Below, one piece after another: positions 23,225-30,732 of a stretch of 64,000 nucleotides of DNA. The stretch spans positions 1 through 64,000 of the forward strand of contig JANQEU010000081.1 in NCBI GenBank assembly GCA_028278225.1. Direction: 5' to 3'. Each line of letters begins with the position of its first letter. The first letter of the stretch is position 1. The notes below the pieces were generated by a model. It made no database searches. It was not told where the DNA came from and saw only the letters and a program-made list of their open reading frames with translations. Source of the DNA: Cyclobacteriaceae bacterium (lineage in GTDB: Bacteria; Bacteroidota; Bacteroidia; Cytophagales; Cyclobacteriaceae). Position numbers and translations under genes: made by a program.

Positions 23225-24295
23225 TTGAAGATCTCCAACAGTGTAGTCTATGACAATCTTGAAAAGCTTTTTCAAGAATCGCCTGGTCAGGAATTAGATA
23301 GCCAGGATAAATGGGTCATATTCAGTGACCTCCATATGGGAGACGGTGGATCCACTGACGATTTTAAGCAGAACTCGGATTTGTTTCTAAAAGCGCTGAA
23401 ATCTTATTATCTCAACCGCAACTACTCCTTATTCCTAAACGGTGATATTGAAGAACTCCAAAGGTTCCCTCTGAAAAAAATAGAAAAACAATGGAAGACG
23501 GTTTACGATGTTTTTGACCTGTTCGCCGACCATCAAAGTTTGATCAAGACTTTAGGAAATCACGACCTTTTACTATCCCTGGATGGTGAGAACCCATTCG
23601 ATTACCTTCTTTCAGAAGGCTTTAAGTTTACTTACAAGGACAATTCGATTTTTCTTTTTCATGGTCACCAGGCCTCAAAAAAGTATCATAAGCACAATGA
23701 ACTCATTGGATTTACTTTGAAGTATTTTGCAAATCCACTTAGGATCAAGAGTTTTTCCGTTTCGCATGATTCTTTGAAACAGTATAAAATTGAAAAAAGG
23801 GCGTATCAATACTCCGCTTCCAGGAAGCGTGTATCCATCATAGGCCATACACATAGACCACTATTCGAGTCACTTCATAAAACTGAACGCCTCAAATTTA
23901 AGATTGAACAACTTTGCCGGGATTATGCTGACGGCGTACACGCCGGTGAGGAATCGATCAAAGAAAGTATCAAGGCTTATAAAAAGGAACTTGAGAGCTA
24001 CTACGGAGAAAATAAAAGCCACAATTATAACAGCTACGTTTACAATTCCATTTTCGCGATCCCATGCCTGTTCAATTCCGGGACTGTAGTTGGAAAGCGG
24101 GGGATGACCTGCATTGAGATTGAGGATAGACACATGAGCCTTGTGCATTGGTTTGACAAGACCATATCAAAAAAATACCTGCAACAGACAGGATATAAAC
24201 CGCAACAACTAAATAATACAGATTATTATAGGATGGTCATTAACCGGGAGACACTGGATTATATTTTTACCAGGATAAAATTCCTCTCATCATGA
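23225..24295 (+). CDS. Calcineurin-like metallophosphoesterase
   Basis: A 356-aa protein with all five metal-site motifs: FSDLHMGD, NGDIEE, GNHDLL, HGHQASKKYH and GHTHRP. No signal peptide. Start TTG at 23225; the ATG at 23215 is in another frame and stops soon. It overlaps the following glycerophosphodiesterase by 4 nt. It could dephosphorylate a phosphorylated product of this pathway or a glycerophospho-compound, but the family is too broad for a substrate call. A Lys/Glu-rich insert (LCRDYADGVHAGEESIKESI) lies before the C-terminal strand. Confidence 0.85.
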   Translation: MKISNSVVYDNLEKLFQESPGQELDSQDKWVIFSDLHMGDGGSTDDFKQNSDLFLKALKSYYLNRNYSLFLNGDIEELQRFPLKKIEKQWKTVYDVFDLFADHQSLIKTLGNHDLLLSLDGENPFDYLLSEGFKFTYKDNSIFLFHGHQASKKYHKHNELIGFTLKYFANPLRIKSFSVSHDSLKQYKIEKRAYQYSASRKRVSIIGHTHRPLFESLHKTERLKFKIEQLCRDYADGVHAGEESIKESIKAYKKELESYYGENKSHNYNSYVYNSIFAIPCLFNSGTVVGKRGMTCIEIEDRHMSLVHWFDKTISKKYLQQTGYKPQQLNNTDYYRMVINRETLDYIFTRIKFLSS

Positions 24296-25206
24296 AATAT
24301 GCAATACTTATCTTAATGGTGGGTTCAATAATTAGTTGCTCGAAAATGGTCGACTCAAAAAGTGCAAATCAGAGAAAGACCTCCGGCCTCGACATACAAG
24401 GTCATCGCGGAGCCCGGGGTTTAATGCCCGAAAATTCCATTCCCGGTTTTCTGAAAGCTATGGATCTGGGTGTTACCACTTTGGAGATGGATGTATGTGT
24501 CACCGGGGACGGCCAGGTTGTAGTCAGTCATGAGCCATACTTTTCCCCGGATTTTTGCCTGCGTCCTGATGGATCGGGGATCCCGGACGACAGCATGCAT
24601 TTATACAACGTCTACCAAATGGATTATTCAGAGATCCGGCGATTTGATTGTGGCTCAAAAGACCATCCGAAATTTCCTGATCAGGAAAAAATGGCAGTTT
24701 TTAAACCATTGCTCGCTGAAGTATTTATTGCCGTCGAGGATTACATTTCCGGTAAAAACGTTTCCCCGGTCCGGTATAACATAGAGCTTAAGTCCGAAGA
24801 ACAAAATGAAGGTATATCCCACCCTTCGCCGGAAGCGTTTTCAGACCTGGTCTTCAGGCAAGTAGATGGCGTGATAGAATGGGACAGAGTCACCATCCAA
24901 TCATTTGATTTCAGGGTGTTGCGCTACTTCAGGGAGATATATCCTGATGTAAGATTAGCACAGCTGATAGCGAATGATCGTTCCTGGAGGCAAAACGTGG
25001 AAGATTTAGGTTTCATACCTGAGATATATAGCTGTCACCACACGCTGCTGGAGGCTGAAACCATCAGTGAAATTCAGGAATCCGGCATGAGAGTAATTCC
25101 CTGGACTGTAAATGACGCAAAACGTATGAGGGAGCTAGCCGCATGGGGCGTGGATGGCATTATTACAGATTACCCTAATATTGCCATCGAATTGTTCAAA
25201 CCATAG
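24292..25206 (+). CDS. Glycerophosphodiester phosphodiesterase, lipoprotein
   Basis: A 304-aa GDPD-family enzyme. The leader ends in a lipobox (LMVGSIISC), so it is probably membrane-anchored in the periplasm. GDPD motifs: QGHRGARGLMPENSIPGF (catalytic His/Arg), TLEMDVCVTGDGQVVVSHEP (Glu/Asp metal ligands and catalytic His), YNIELKSEE, and WTVNDAKRMRELAAWGVDG near the end. It releases glycerol-3-phosphate from glycerophosphodiesters, which GlpD could use after import. It is the last gene of the operon; the stem-loop at 25238-25273 follows. Confidence 0.9.
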   Translation: MKYAILILMVGSIISCSKMVDSKSANQRKTSGLDIQGHRGARGLMPENSIPGFLKAMDLGVTTLEMDVCVTGDGQVVVSHEPYFSPDFCLRPDGSGIPDDSMHLYNVYQMDYSEIRRFDCGSKDHPKFPDQEKMAVFKPLLAEVFIAVEDYISGKNVSPVRYNIELKSEEQNEGISHPSPEAFSDLVFRQVDGVIEWDRVTIQSFDFRVLRYFREIYPDVRLAQLIANDRSWRQNVEDLGFIPEIYSCHHTLLEAETISEIQESGMRVIPWTVNDAKRMRELAAWGVDGIITDYPNIAIELFKP

Positions 25207-25237
25207 GGAATATAGGATATGCATAGTGATCTATTCA

Positions 25238-25273
25238 ATCCGGAGAGGTCTTAGGTATGATGACCCTCCGGAT
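25238..25273 (+). terminator. Strong stem-loop ending the sugar/glycerol operon
   Basis: ATCCGGAGAGGTC pairs with GACCCTCCGGAT: 12 bp with one bulged A and an 11-nt loop. No T run follows, so it may be a factor-dependent end or a 3' stabilising hairpin rather than a classical terminator. Confidence 0.5.
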
Positions 25274-25323
25274 ACTAAAGGGATCTGCAATCTATGTAAC
25301 CGGTGCAAATTCAACGGGAACAC

Positions 25324-26319
25324 ATGAAAAAATATGATGTATACGCCATAGGTAATGCTATGGTAGACTATGAGATAAAGGTTGACGATCAATTCTTATC
25401 TGCACATAATGTTGAAAAGGGCCTGATGACATTGGTCGATGAGGATCGCCAGAAAGAATTACTATCTGCTGTGGACGGGAGGATCGCGAAAAAACAGGGA
25501 GGTGGTTCTGCGGCCAATACCATGGTGGCTTTCAGTCAACTGGGCGGAAAGGGATTTTACTCCTGTAAAGTGGCAAATGATCCTGACGGAAGATTTTATC
25601 TCCGGAATTTGCATGAAAACGGACTGGACACAAACCTGAAGCTTGACAGTCTTTCGGAAGGCACAACCGGAAAGTGTCTTGTCATGATCTCTCCTGATGC
25701 CGAAAGGACAATGAACACATACTTGGGCATTACTACTGATTTTTCTGTATCCGAGTTATCGGAGGAGGCTATTCAGAACTCAGAATATATCTATATCGAA
25801 GGTGCCCTGATTGCTTCTCCAACGGGGAGGATCGCAATGAAGAAAGCTAAAGAAATTGCTCAGGCCCATGACGTAAAAGTTTCATTGACATTTTGGGATC
25901 CCTCAATGGTAAAATACTTCCAAAAGGAAATGATCGATTTAGTTGGGGAAGGGATCGATCTTATATTTTGTAATGAGGAGGAGGCCATGTTATTCACAGG
26001 ATCGGATTCCTTTGGACCGGCCAGGGAAGCACTGACCGGAGTGGCCAGGAATATTGCAATAACCAGGGGAAAGGAAGGAGCAGCAATTTGGGATGGTGAA
26101 AACTGGATAGATATCCCTCCTTTTCCCGTTGAAGCCATAGATACAACTGGCGCCGGGGATATGTTTGCAGGCGCTTTCCTGTATGGTATCACAAAACATT
26201 ATCCTTATGATCGCTCCGGTAAATTAGCAAGTATGGCAAGTTCGAAAGTGGTCTCCAGGTATGGACCCAGACTTGAGCTGGACCAAATGGAAGAAATTAA
26301 AAACGCGGCACTCGTTTAG
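25324..26319 (+). CDS. PfkB-family carbohydrate kinase, adenosine kinase-like
   Basis: A 331-aa protein. N-terminal YAIGNAMVDYEIKVDD and KKQGGGSAANTMVAFSQLGG are the PfkB substrate-binding segments. DTTGAGDMFAGAFLYGI is the PfkB C-terminal signature with the catalytic Asp. The KKYDVYAIGNAMVDYE start and overall form are those of proteins annotated adenosine kinase in Bacteroidota. I prefer ATG 25324 over the upstream GTG at 25303, which adds seven residues outside the fold. It is separated from the sugar operon by a stem-loop, so it is probably an independent purine-salvage gene. A sugar-kinase role is less likely but not excluded. Confidence 0.85.
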   Translation: MKKYDVYAIGNAMVDYEIKVDDQFLSAHNVEKGLMTLVDEDRQKELLSAVDGRIAKKQGGGSAANTMVAFSQLGGKGFYSCKVANDPDGRFYLRNLHENGLDTNLKLDSLSEGTTGKCLVMISPDAERTMNTYLGITTDFSVSELSEEAIQNSEYIYIEGALIASPTGRIAMKKAKEIAQAHDVKVSLTFWDPSMVKYFQKEMIDLVGEGIDLIFCNEEEAMLFTGSDSFGPAREALTGVARNIAITRGKEGAAIWDGENWIDIPPFPVEAIDTTGAGDMFAGAFLYGITKHYPYDRSGKLASMASSKVVSRYGPRLELDQMEEIKNAALV

Positions 26320-26329
26320 ACTTCACGGC

Positions 26330-26370
26330 AGATAGATTTCTGAAGTTTGTAAAACTTGGGAAGTCTATCT
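26330..26370 (+). terminator. Hairpin after the kinase gene, overlapping the rpmH promoter
   Basis: Outer arms AGATAGA / TCTATCT and inner arms AAGTTT / AAACTT give an imperfect hairpin of 41 nt that begins 10 nt after the kinase stop and is followed by a short T run. It may terminate the kinase transcript. Its right arm runs into the -7 box of the rpmH promoter. Confidence 0.4.
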
Positions 26371-26377
26371 ACTTTTG
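26346..26377 (+). promoter_or_regulatory. Bacteroidota-type promoter for rpmH-rnpA
   Basis: A -33 box TTTG (26346-26349), 20-nt spacer, and -7 box TACTTTTG (26370-26377), a full match to TAnnTTTG. The rpmH start codon is 30 nt downstream. This is the best match to the phylum's housekeeping promoter consensus that I saw in the window. Confidence 0.6.
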
Positions 26378-26407
26378 CCCTCCGTTTTTAAGTAACTGCA
26401 GTATAAG

Positions 26408-26563
26408 ATGAAAAGGACATTTCAACCTTCAGTGAGGAAAAGAAGAAATAAGCATGGATTCAGGTCCAGGATGGAATCTGTCAGCGGCAGAAGTGTTATC
26501 GCAAGAAGAAGAGCCAAAGGCAGAAAGAAATTAACAGTTTCTGACGAGAAGCATACGAAATAA
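26408..26563 (+). CDS. rpmH: Ribosomal protein L34 (bL34)
   Basis: A 51-aa highly basic protein starting [20 protein letters not shown] and continuing [20 protein letters not shown], the characteristic L34 sequence. It has a short extra C-terminal tail ([11 protein letters not shown]). It is a component of the large ribosomal subunit. The gene is directly followed by rnpA (29 nt gap), the near-universal rpmH-rnpA pair. It is easily missed because of its length. Confidence 0.97.
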   Translation: MKRTFQPSVRKRRNKHGFRSRMESVSGRSVIARRRAKGRKKLTVSDEKHTK

Positions 26564-26592
26564 ATGAAGCAGTTGGGCTGCTTGGAGAAATA

Positions 26593-26976
26593 ATGGCCCA
26601 AAAAAGAAGATTTACTTTCAGTAAAGCTGAAAGGCTAAAAAGCAAAAAGAAAATAGAGGAATTGTTCAAAAACGGTTCCTCTTTTCATTTATATCCGTTT
26701 TTGGTACGTTTTGTCAGTAAGGGAGAGGAGGACACGACAAATGAAGTGATGATCTCGGTACCAAAGAAATATCATAAGCTGGCGGTCAAAAGAAACCTGA
26801 TCAAAAGGAGGGTCCGTGAGGCATATCGGCTAAATAAACACCTGCTCAATGAGAATTGTGCAAATGGATTTCTGTTGGCTTTTATGTATCTTTCGAATGA
26901 CATCCTTTCATTTCAGGAGATTCAGGAAAAACTAACCTCCGCATTACATCGTTTATCGAAAGAGGTCGAAGCGTAA
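26593..26976 (+). CDS. rnpA: Ribonuclease P protein component
   Basis: A 127-aa basic protein. FTFSKAERLKSKKKIEELFK is the typical N-terminus. The RNR motif region reads KLAVKRNLIKRRVREAYRLN and contacts the P RNA and the pre-tRNA leader. It lies just behind rpmH and ends 12 nt before the S41 protease gene. An ATG at 26564 runs into a stop at once, so the start at 26593 is the only sensible one. Confidence 0.95.
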   Translation: MAQKRRFTFSKAERLKSKKKIEELFKNGSSFHLYPFLVRFVSKGEEDTTNEVMISVPKKYHKLAVKRNLIKRRVREAYRLNKHLLNENCANGFLLAFMYLSNDILSFQEIQEKLTSALHRLSKEVEA

Positions 26977-26988
26977 GAATTTATAATT

Positions 26989-28644
26989 ATGAAAAGAGCA
27001 CTGAAAATAAGCATAGTAATCACTATTGTCTCCTTTGTTGTATTGGCGTTCAAGCCTGTTTCGGATAATGACAGGTACTTCCAGATTGTCAAAAACCTTG
27101 ACATATTCGCCACTTTGTTCAAAGAAGTGAATTCCTACTATGTGGATGAGATAAATCCGGGAGAATTGATGAAGGTGGGGATTGACGCCATGCTGAAGTC
27201 TCTTGATCCCTATACCAACTACATTCCCGAAGACGACATAGAAGATTACCTTACCATGACCACTGGAGAGTACGGAGGGATCGGCGCACTGGTGGATAGA
27301 AAAGGAGGTGTTAACACAGTGGTCATGCATTACAAGGACTCACCAGCTGAAAAGGCCGGCTTGAAGATCGGAGATCAAATATTGGAAATAAACGGCATTA
27401 GTCTGGAGGACAAGGACAGTGACGATATCGGTAAATTACTGGATGGGGCTTCTCGCTCCGAAATAAAGCTTCTTATCAGGCGCTTTGACCGGGATGAACC
27501 GTTCGAGGTATTTCTGAAGCGCGAAAAGATTACCATTGACAATGTACCTTACTTCGGTATGATCAATGAAGATATCGGGTATATCCGGTTGACAGATTTT
27601 ACAACCAAAGCGGGAAAAGAAGTTGGAAGTGCTTTGAAAGAATTGAAAGAGGAGGGTGCTGCCAAAATGATACTCGATCTCCGCGGTAATCCCGGTGGAT
27701 TATTGGATGAAGCAGTCAACGTTTCAAATGTTTTTGTGCCAAAAGGACGGGAGATTGTCAGTACAAAGGGTAAACTGGACTCCTGGACAAAGGTTTACAG
27801 AGCTCCTGCCGAAGCAGTGGACAATGAGATCCCCCTGGTTGTTTTGACTGATAATGGCAGTGCTTCCGCGGCTGAGATTGTTTCCGGTGTAGTTCAGGAT
27901 TACGATAGAGGTGTATTAGTCGGAAGAAAAACCTATGGAAAGGGACTGGTACAGCAGACCAGACCTTTGGCATACAATTCTCAGTTGAAAGTAACAACCG
28001 CAAAATATTATATCCCAAGTGGGCGGTGTATTCAGGCAATTGACTACAGCTCAAGGAATCCGGATGGCAGTGTAGGTAAAATCGCCGATTCGCTAAAAAC
28101 CGAATTCACAACTTCAAATGGAAGGATAGTGTATGATGGTGGCGGTCTGGATCCTGATATTCATGTTGAGCAGTTCAGGTATGCACCGATCACTTACGCC
28201 CTGATGAGAAAAGATCTGATCTTTCATTATGCGACTGAATACTACTACGGCAATGAAGAAATAGCAAAAGCTTCGGAGTTCGCACTTCCTGACGAAGATT
28301 ATGAATATTTTGTGAGTTGGTTAACCGACAAAGACTATGACTACACAACAAATGTTGAAAAAAATCTTGAAAAGTTAATTGAGGTGGCAAAACAGGAAAA
28401 ATACTATCCTGAGATCAAGGAACAGATAGAAGCATTGCAGAAGGCTACCTTACATAATAAGGAATCCGATCTCATAACCTTTAAAAAGGAGATCAAAGCA
28501 TTAATTGAGCAGGAGATTGCCAGTAGATATTATTTGCAACAGGGGGCGATCGAATCTACCTTTAATAAGGACAGGGACATACTTACTGCAGTGGATCTGC
28601 TTCAGGATCATGACAAATATCTTTCGCTACTGAATCGACAATAA
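26989..28644 (+). CDS. S41-family carboxy-terminal processing protease
   Basis: A 551-aa exported protease. An N-terminal signal/anchor helix (ISIVITIVSFVVLAFKPV) is followed by a helical region (YVDEINPGELMKVGIDAML), a PDZ domain (~85-165; SPAEKAGLKIGDQILEINGI), then the protease core. The core has LRGNPGGLLDEAVNVSNVFV, the Ser in DNGSASAAEIVSG and the Lys in VGRKTYGKGLVQQ, giving an intact Ser-Lys dyad. CtpA-type enzymes trim periplasmic proteins. The C-terminal ~170 residues are a charged helical extension (VEKNLEKLIEVAKQEKYYPE). It lies between rnpA and tsaB, probably co-transcribed. Confidence 0.93.
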   Translation: MKRALKISIVITIVSFVVLAFKPVSDNDRYFQIVKNLDIFATLFKEVNSYYVDEINPGELMKVGIDAMLKSLDPYTNYIPEDDIEDYLTMTTGEYGGIGALVDRKGGVNTVVMHYKDSPAEKAGLKIGDQILEINGISLEDKDSDDIGKLLDGASRSEIKLLIRRFDRDEPFEVFLKREKITIDNVPYFGMINEDIGYIRLTDFTTKAGKEVGSALKELKEEGAAKMILDLRGNPGGLLDEAVNVSNVFVPKGREIVSTKGKLDSWTKVYRAPAEAVDNEIPLVVLTDNGSASAAEIVSGVVQDYDRGVLVGRKTYGKGLVQQTRPLAYNSQLKVTTAKYYIPSGRCIQAIDYSSRNPDGSVGKIADSLKTEFTTSNGRIVYDGGGLDPDIHVEQFRYAPITYALMRKDLIFHYATEYYYGNEEIAKASEFALPDEDYEYFVSWLTDKDYDYTTNVEKNLEKLIEVAKQEKYYPEIKEQIEALQKATLHNKESDLITFKKEIKALIEQEIASRYYLQQGAIESTFNKDRDILTAVDLLQDHDKYLSLLNRQ

Positions 28645-28649
28645 ATATT

Positions 28650-29330
28650 TTGATCCTGAGTATTGAAACTTCCACCAAGGTTTGTTCAGTTGGCTTGCAC
28701 GACCGCGGTCATTTAGTGGCTGATCAGAGCTATCACCTTTCAAAATCCCATTCCTCGCTACTTCCCGGGATCATAAATGAGCTGCTGGAAAATAGTTCAG
28801 TGGCTAAAGCTGATCTCAATGCTGTAGCCGTGTCTGCCGGCCCCGGCTCTTATACCGGATTGAGGATCGGAGTTTCATCAGCAAAGGGACTATGTTTTGG
28901 ATTACGGATTCCCTTGATTTCAATACCGACACTTGAGATTTTATTGGAAAAAGCAATATCGGTTGTCAATGGAACCTGTTACATACTTCCCATGATTGAT
29001 GCCCGAAGAATGGAAGTATATACAATGATTACAAATGAAACGGGGAAAATCATAGAGGAAACCCATGCTTTGGTGCTGGAGGAGAGTACATTTGATCATC
29101 TAACCGGTAAACCTGTTTGGCTGGTCGGAAATGGTGCGGAAAAATTCAAATCGATAAACCACCGGCCCGATATCAGGATAGAGGGCGAGTGGTTTCCTGA
29201 TGCCAGGTATATGGGACGGATTGCTTACAGAAGATTTCGTAAAGAAGAATTTGAGGATCTTGCATATTTTGAACCGGATTATCTTAAGGAATTTCAAACT
29301 AAAAAGGCTAAAAATCAATTAAGAGTATAG
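28650..29330 (+). CDS. tsaB: tRNA threonylcarbamoyladenosine biosynthesis protein TsaB
   Basis: A 226-aa ASKHA-fold protein needed with TsaD and TsaE for the t6A37 modification of ANN-reading tRNAs. N-terminal ILSIETSTKVCSVGLHDRG and AVAVSAGPGSYTGLRIGVSS are diagnostic for TsaB. It has a TTG start 5 nt after the protease stop; the DUF2480 gene follows 1 nt after its end. Confidence 0.93.
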   Translation: MILSIETSTKVCSVGLHDRGHLVADQSYHLSKSHSSLLPGIINELLENSSVAKADLNAVAVSAGPGSYTGLRIGVSSAKGLCFGLRIPLISIPTLEILLEKAISVVNGTCYILPMIDARRMEVYTMITNETGKIIEETHALVLEESTFDHLTGKPVWLVGNGAEKFKSINHRPDIRIEGEWFPDARYMGRIAYRRFRKEEFEDLAYFEPDYLKEFQTKKAKNQLRV

Positions 29331-29331
29331 T

Positions 29332-29844
29332 ATGGAAGCCGGACCAATAGTAAACAGGGTAGCAAGTAGTCCACTCGTCACTTTGGATATTGAGGAATAT
29401 CTCGACAAAAGTGATCGTGTACATTTTGATATCAGGGAAGCATTGGGAGAGGATCCGATACTTCGTGAGAAGCCTTTCAGGCAATTCATAAAGGACCATG
29501 ATTGGTCGCAATATCAGGGAAAAAATGTACTTATCACTATCATTGATGAAATGATTATTCCGGATTGGGCTAATATGCTGATCATCTCCAGGTTGCAACC
29601 CTATGCAAATGAAGTTGCCGTGGGTGAGGATCTGGATTTGGAAAAAACCCTGATTGATCAGGGGATTGGAAAAATTGACTTTCAGCAACTGACAAACAAG
29701 AAAGTTGTGGTAAAGGGTTGCGGGGAATTGAAAGCCCGTAATTACGCCTATGCCGAGCTCACAAAAAAACTTGTCCCGATAGCTTCCAGCGTCATGTATG
29801 GAGAGCCATGCAGCACGGTTCCTGTTTATAAAAAGCCGAAGTGA
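29332..29844 (+). CDS. DUF2480 family protein
   Basis: A 170-aa cytoplasmic protein of a family of unknown function typical of Bacteroidota. It starts MEAGPIVNRVASSPLVTLDI and includes FRQFIKDHDWSQYQGKNVLI, ITIIDEMIIPDWANMLIISR and the CGELKARNYAYAELTKKL segment with Cys residues (CGE, PCSTVP). It is a single domain without signal or membrane helices. It follows tsaB after 1 nt, so the two are probably co-transcribed. Nothing in the sequence tells its role. Confidence 0.88.
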   Translation: MEAGPIVNRVASSPLVTLDIEEYLDKSDRVHFDIREALGEDPILREKPFRQFIKDHDWSQYQGKNVLITIIDEMIIPDWANMLIISRLQPYANEVAVGEDLDLEKTLIDQGIGKIDFQQLTNKKVVVKGCGELKARNYAYAELTKKLVPIASSVMYGEPCSTVPVYKKPK

Positions 29845-29856
29845 TTTTTGGTTTCA

Positions 29857-29919
29857 GTCGCCCTGAGGCGGTACACTCTCGTTCCTGTCACCCTGAGGTG
29901 CGCAGCCTCGAAGGGTGAC
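29857..29919 (+). repeat. REP-like palindromes downstream of the GIY-YIG gene (one partial, one complete)
   Basis: A partial copy starts GTCGCCCTGAGG at 29857. A complete one runs 29887-29919 with arms GTCACCCTGAGG and CCTCGAAGGGTGAC able to form a hairpin. The complete copy ends 12 nt from the 3' end of the minus-strand GIY-YIG gene. Confidence 0.75.
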
Positions 29920-29931
29920 AATGGACCATGT

Positions 29932-30225
29932 TTAAGATTTCCTTTTTCTCTTCGACAATTCCGGCAGCTTATCCCAATCACGATTGATCAGGGCTTCCTT
30001 TTTATCCCGTCTCCATCCTTTTATCTGTTTCTCAAATTCAATAGCCTGATTGATATCATGAAAATGTTCCTGGAAAACAAGTCTGACAGGTCTTCTGTTG
30101 TAGGTGAACGATTTTTTATTGAACCCTGTCTGATGTTCGTAGAGCCTTCTCTCGATATCATTGGTCACCCCTACATAATACAAACTATCGGCACATTTTA
30201 AGATATACACAGTATACAGGTCCAT
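29932..30225 (-). CDS. Small stand-alone GIY-YIG nuclease
   Basis: A 97-aa single-domain protein. MDLYTVYILKCADSLYYVGV contains the GIY and YIG strands (YIL..YVG). TNDIERRLYEHQTG has the catalytic Arg region. QAIEFEKQIKGWRRDKKEAL has the metal-binding Glu and the basic helix. It resembles the UvrC/Slx1-like YhbQ group, but the biological role of these small proteins is unclear. The gene stands alone, is transcribed against its neighbours, and has REP-like palindromes of the same family on both sides (29857-29919 and 30306-30692). That arrangement suggests that nuclease and repeats are linked. Confidence 0.9.
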   Translation of the reverse strand: MDLYTVYILKCADSLYYVGVTNDIERRLYEHQTGFNKKSFTYNRRPVRLVFQEHFHDINQAIEFEKQIKGWRRDKKEALINRDWDKLPELSKRKRKS

Positions 30226-30305
30226 TCATTCAAAAATAACTAACACAATGATCTTCTAAGTTGCTAAGGATCTCCGGTTATGATTGAATGTCCGGATTAT
30301 CCCGG

Positions 30306-30413
30306 AATGTCAGTCATCGAGACGCTCTGCTCCTCAGTCTTCGAGATGCTTCGCTCCTCAGACTGACATTCGATCGTTTTGTCGCCCTGAGGTGCGCAGC
30401 CTCGAAGGGTGAC
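30306..30413. repeat. Inverted doublet of REP-like palindromes, copy 1
   Basis: The left element has perfect 10-bp arms AATGTCAGTC (30306-30315) and GACTGACATT (30361-30370), with an internal partial duplication of its loop region (CTCAGTCTTCGAGATGC). The right element, 30381-30413, has arms GTCGCCCTGAGG and CCTCGAAGGGTGAC. The two lie in opposite orientation with a 10-nt spacer, like a REPIN. Confidence 0.75.
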
Positions 30414-30675
30414 TTTGAGAAGTGCTTTTGATTTAACTAGGTGTGAAGTCTATGTTTCGACTCTTTCAACTAAGCTTAGGCTGGCTCACATGACAATTAT
30501 TTCTTTCCTGTCAGTCATCGAGACGCTCCGCTTCTCAGACTGACATTCGATCTTTTTGTCGCCCTGAGGTGCGTAGCCTCGAAGGGTGACTTTGAGAAGT
30601 GCTTTTGATTTAATTAGGTGTGAAGTCTATGTTTCGACCCTTTCAACTAAGCTTAGGATGGTTAGCATGACAATC
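30358..30675 (+). repeat. Tandem duplication, 177-bp period
   Basis: Positions 30358-30498 and 30535-30675 align over 141 nt without gaps, with nine differences by my count. Each copy carries palindrome arms followed by the same ~85-nt tail (TTTGAGAAGTGCTTTTGATT ... CAACTAAGCTTAGG). A further partial GTCACCCTGA lies at 30683-30692. The rest of the gap 30226-30732 holds no ORF I would support. Confidence 0.8.
30510..30590. repeat. Inverted doublet of REP-like palindromes, copy 2
   Basis: The left element 30510-30544 has arms GTCAGTC / GACTGAC. The right element 30558-30590 has arms GTCGCCCTGAGG and CCTCGAAGGGTGAC. They are separated by 13 nt and oppositely oriented. The arrangement matches copy 1 without the internal loop duplication. 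Confidence 0.75.
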
Positions 30676-30732
30676 AGTTCCGGTCACCCTGATCAATATA
30701 TGATATTTAATAATTAGATTTCGCATCCAATT

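Noticed and set aside
25303-25323. GTG start adding seven residues to the adenosine kinase-like protein
   Set aside because: The extra residues precede the normal family start and the ATG at 25324 matches it.
26408-26976. Replication origin next to rpmH-rnpA
   Set aside because: No dnaA or dnaN gene and no cluster of DnaA boxes was seen; in this phylum the pair is often away from the origin.
29848-30201. 117-aa plus-strand ORF across the palindromes and the GIY-YIG gene
   Set aside because: It is antisense to the well-supported GIY-YIG protein, and its N-terminus is a translation of the repeat; no family resemblance.
30306-30692. CRISPR-like array
   Set aside because: Only two to three palindromic units with conserved tails between them rather than unique spacers, and no cas genes.
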